Of a stretch of 64,000 bases of DNA, positions 63,784-64,000 are shown one piece after another; the first letter of the stretch is position 1; the number at the start of each line of letters is the position of its first letter. The notes under the pieces were generated by a model, which was given only the letters and a program-made list of their open reading frames with translations, had not been told where the DNA came from and searched no databases. The position numbers and the translations under genes are program-made. The DNA lies in contig NZ_ATHV01000004.1 of the NCBI RefSeq assembly GCF_000422205.1, positions 186,001 through 250,000 of the forward strand. Reading direction: 5' to 3'. This DNA comes from Desulfovibrio sp. X2 (GTDB taxonomy: Bacteria > Desulfobacterota > Desulfovibrionia > Desulfovibrionales > Desulfovibrionaceae).

Positions 63784-64000
63784 ATGCTCGAAGCGATGCG
63801 CAAGAACGCCCAGAGCTGGGGCGTGAAGATCATCTTCGGCGTGATCATCCTGGTCTTCGTCTTCTGGGGCGTGGGCTCCATGACCAAGGGCAAGACCTCG
63901 GCCATGGCCTACGTCAACGGGAACCCCATAAGCTTCGCCCAGTACAAGCGCCAGTACGAGGGCGACATGCAGCGCCTCAAGGAGCAGTTCCACGAGGTCA
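63784..64000 (+). CDS. SurA/PpiD-type periplasmic folding factor, N-terminal part
   Basis: Only 72 residues are visible before the window ends. They begin MLEAMRKNAQSWGVKIIFGVIILVFVFWGVGSM, a single N-terminal membrane anchor, then VNGNPISFAQYKRQYEGDMQRLKEQ, the start of a SurA_N-type chaperone domain. This fits PpiD, an inner-membrane parvulin-type peptidyl-prolyl isomerase. It follows the aconitase gene by 13 bases, so the two probably share a transcript. Confidence 0.8.
   Translation, partial: MLEAMRKNAQSWGVKIIFGVIILVFVFWGVGSMTKGKTSAMAYVNGNPISFAQYKRQYEGDMQRLKEQFHEV

Overview
The window comes from a high-GC sulfate-reducing bacterium of the Desulfovibrio type (Desulfovibrionales). The main evidence is a contiguous dissimilatory sulfate-activation and electron-transfer block (sat, aprBA, qmoABC and a qmoD-like gene), the siroheme-dependent alternative heme route (ahbC, hemB, ahbD and a siroheme decarboxylase subunit), and a periplasmic selenocysteine formate dehydrogenase with its maturation factors. 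Codon use is uniformly GC-rich. I see no integrase, transposase, rRNA, tRNA or CRISPR array, so this looks like core chromosome.

Layout. 1-5443: a partial radical SAM gene divergent from ahbC-hemB-ahbD-ahbA/B-rpe, which makes heme from siroheme. 5745-9904: universal stress protein, RCK_C membrane protein, an NlpC/P60 lipoprotein and a diguanylate cyclase. 10204-13712: an Lrp-type regulator followed by bifunctional putA. 14235-20799 (minus strand): modE-like regulator, fdhA (in-frame UGA = Sec), fdhB, fdhE, fdhD. 21115-23202: TadE/TadE/TadG pilus-type proteins behind a sigma-54-like promoter. 23276-28179 (minus): kinase-fold protein, flavoprotein disulfide reductase, TVP38 membrane protein and glucokinase. 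28386-33031: a MoeA fusion protein, lpxB and a Gfo/Idh dehydrogenase. 33130-36974: small proteins including a KaiB homologue, a phosphoribosylanthranilate isomerase homologue lacking the usual Cys, an unknown protein behind a sigma-28-like promoter, and darP. 37112-43715: copA, a Cys-rich small protein, a GH3 lipid-free glycosidase, an Hpt protein and a TPR protein. 43847-48728 (minus): a complete branched-chain amino acid ABC transporter. 48972-59180 (minus): qmoD, qmoC, qmoB, qmoA, aprA, aprB, sat. 59812-64000: a chorismate mutase-like/EPSP synthase-like fusion, a small protein, aconitase and the start of a SurA/PpiD-type chaperone.

How the genes work together. Sat and AprBA activate and reduce sulfate to sulfite, and QmoABC passes quinol electrons to AprBA. 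FdhAB feeds formate electrons into the periplasm. The ahb genes supply heme for cytochromes, including the cytochrome b part of QmoC.

The most interesting non-genic signals are: (1) five copies of a ~121-bp hairpin-forming intergenic repeat whose stem arms covary between copies; (2) a 20-bp palindrome, TTATGYC-N6-GRCATAA, present twice before the modE-like gene and once, degenerate, before fdhA; (3) good sigma-54 and sigma-28 promoter matches in front of the tad genes and of an unknown protein; (4) Rex-like sites at sat and aprB. All functional calls were made by reading the sequence; no database search was run.
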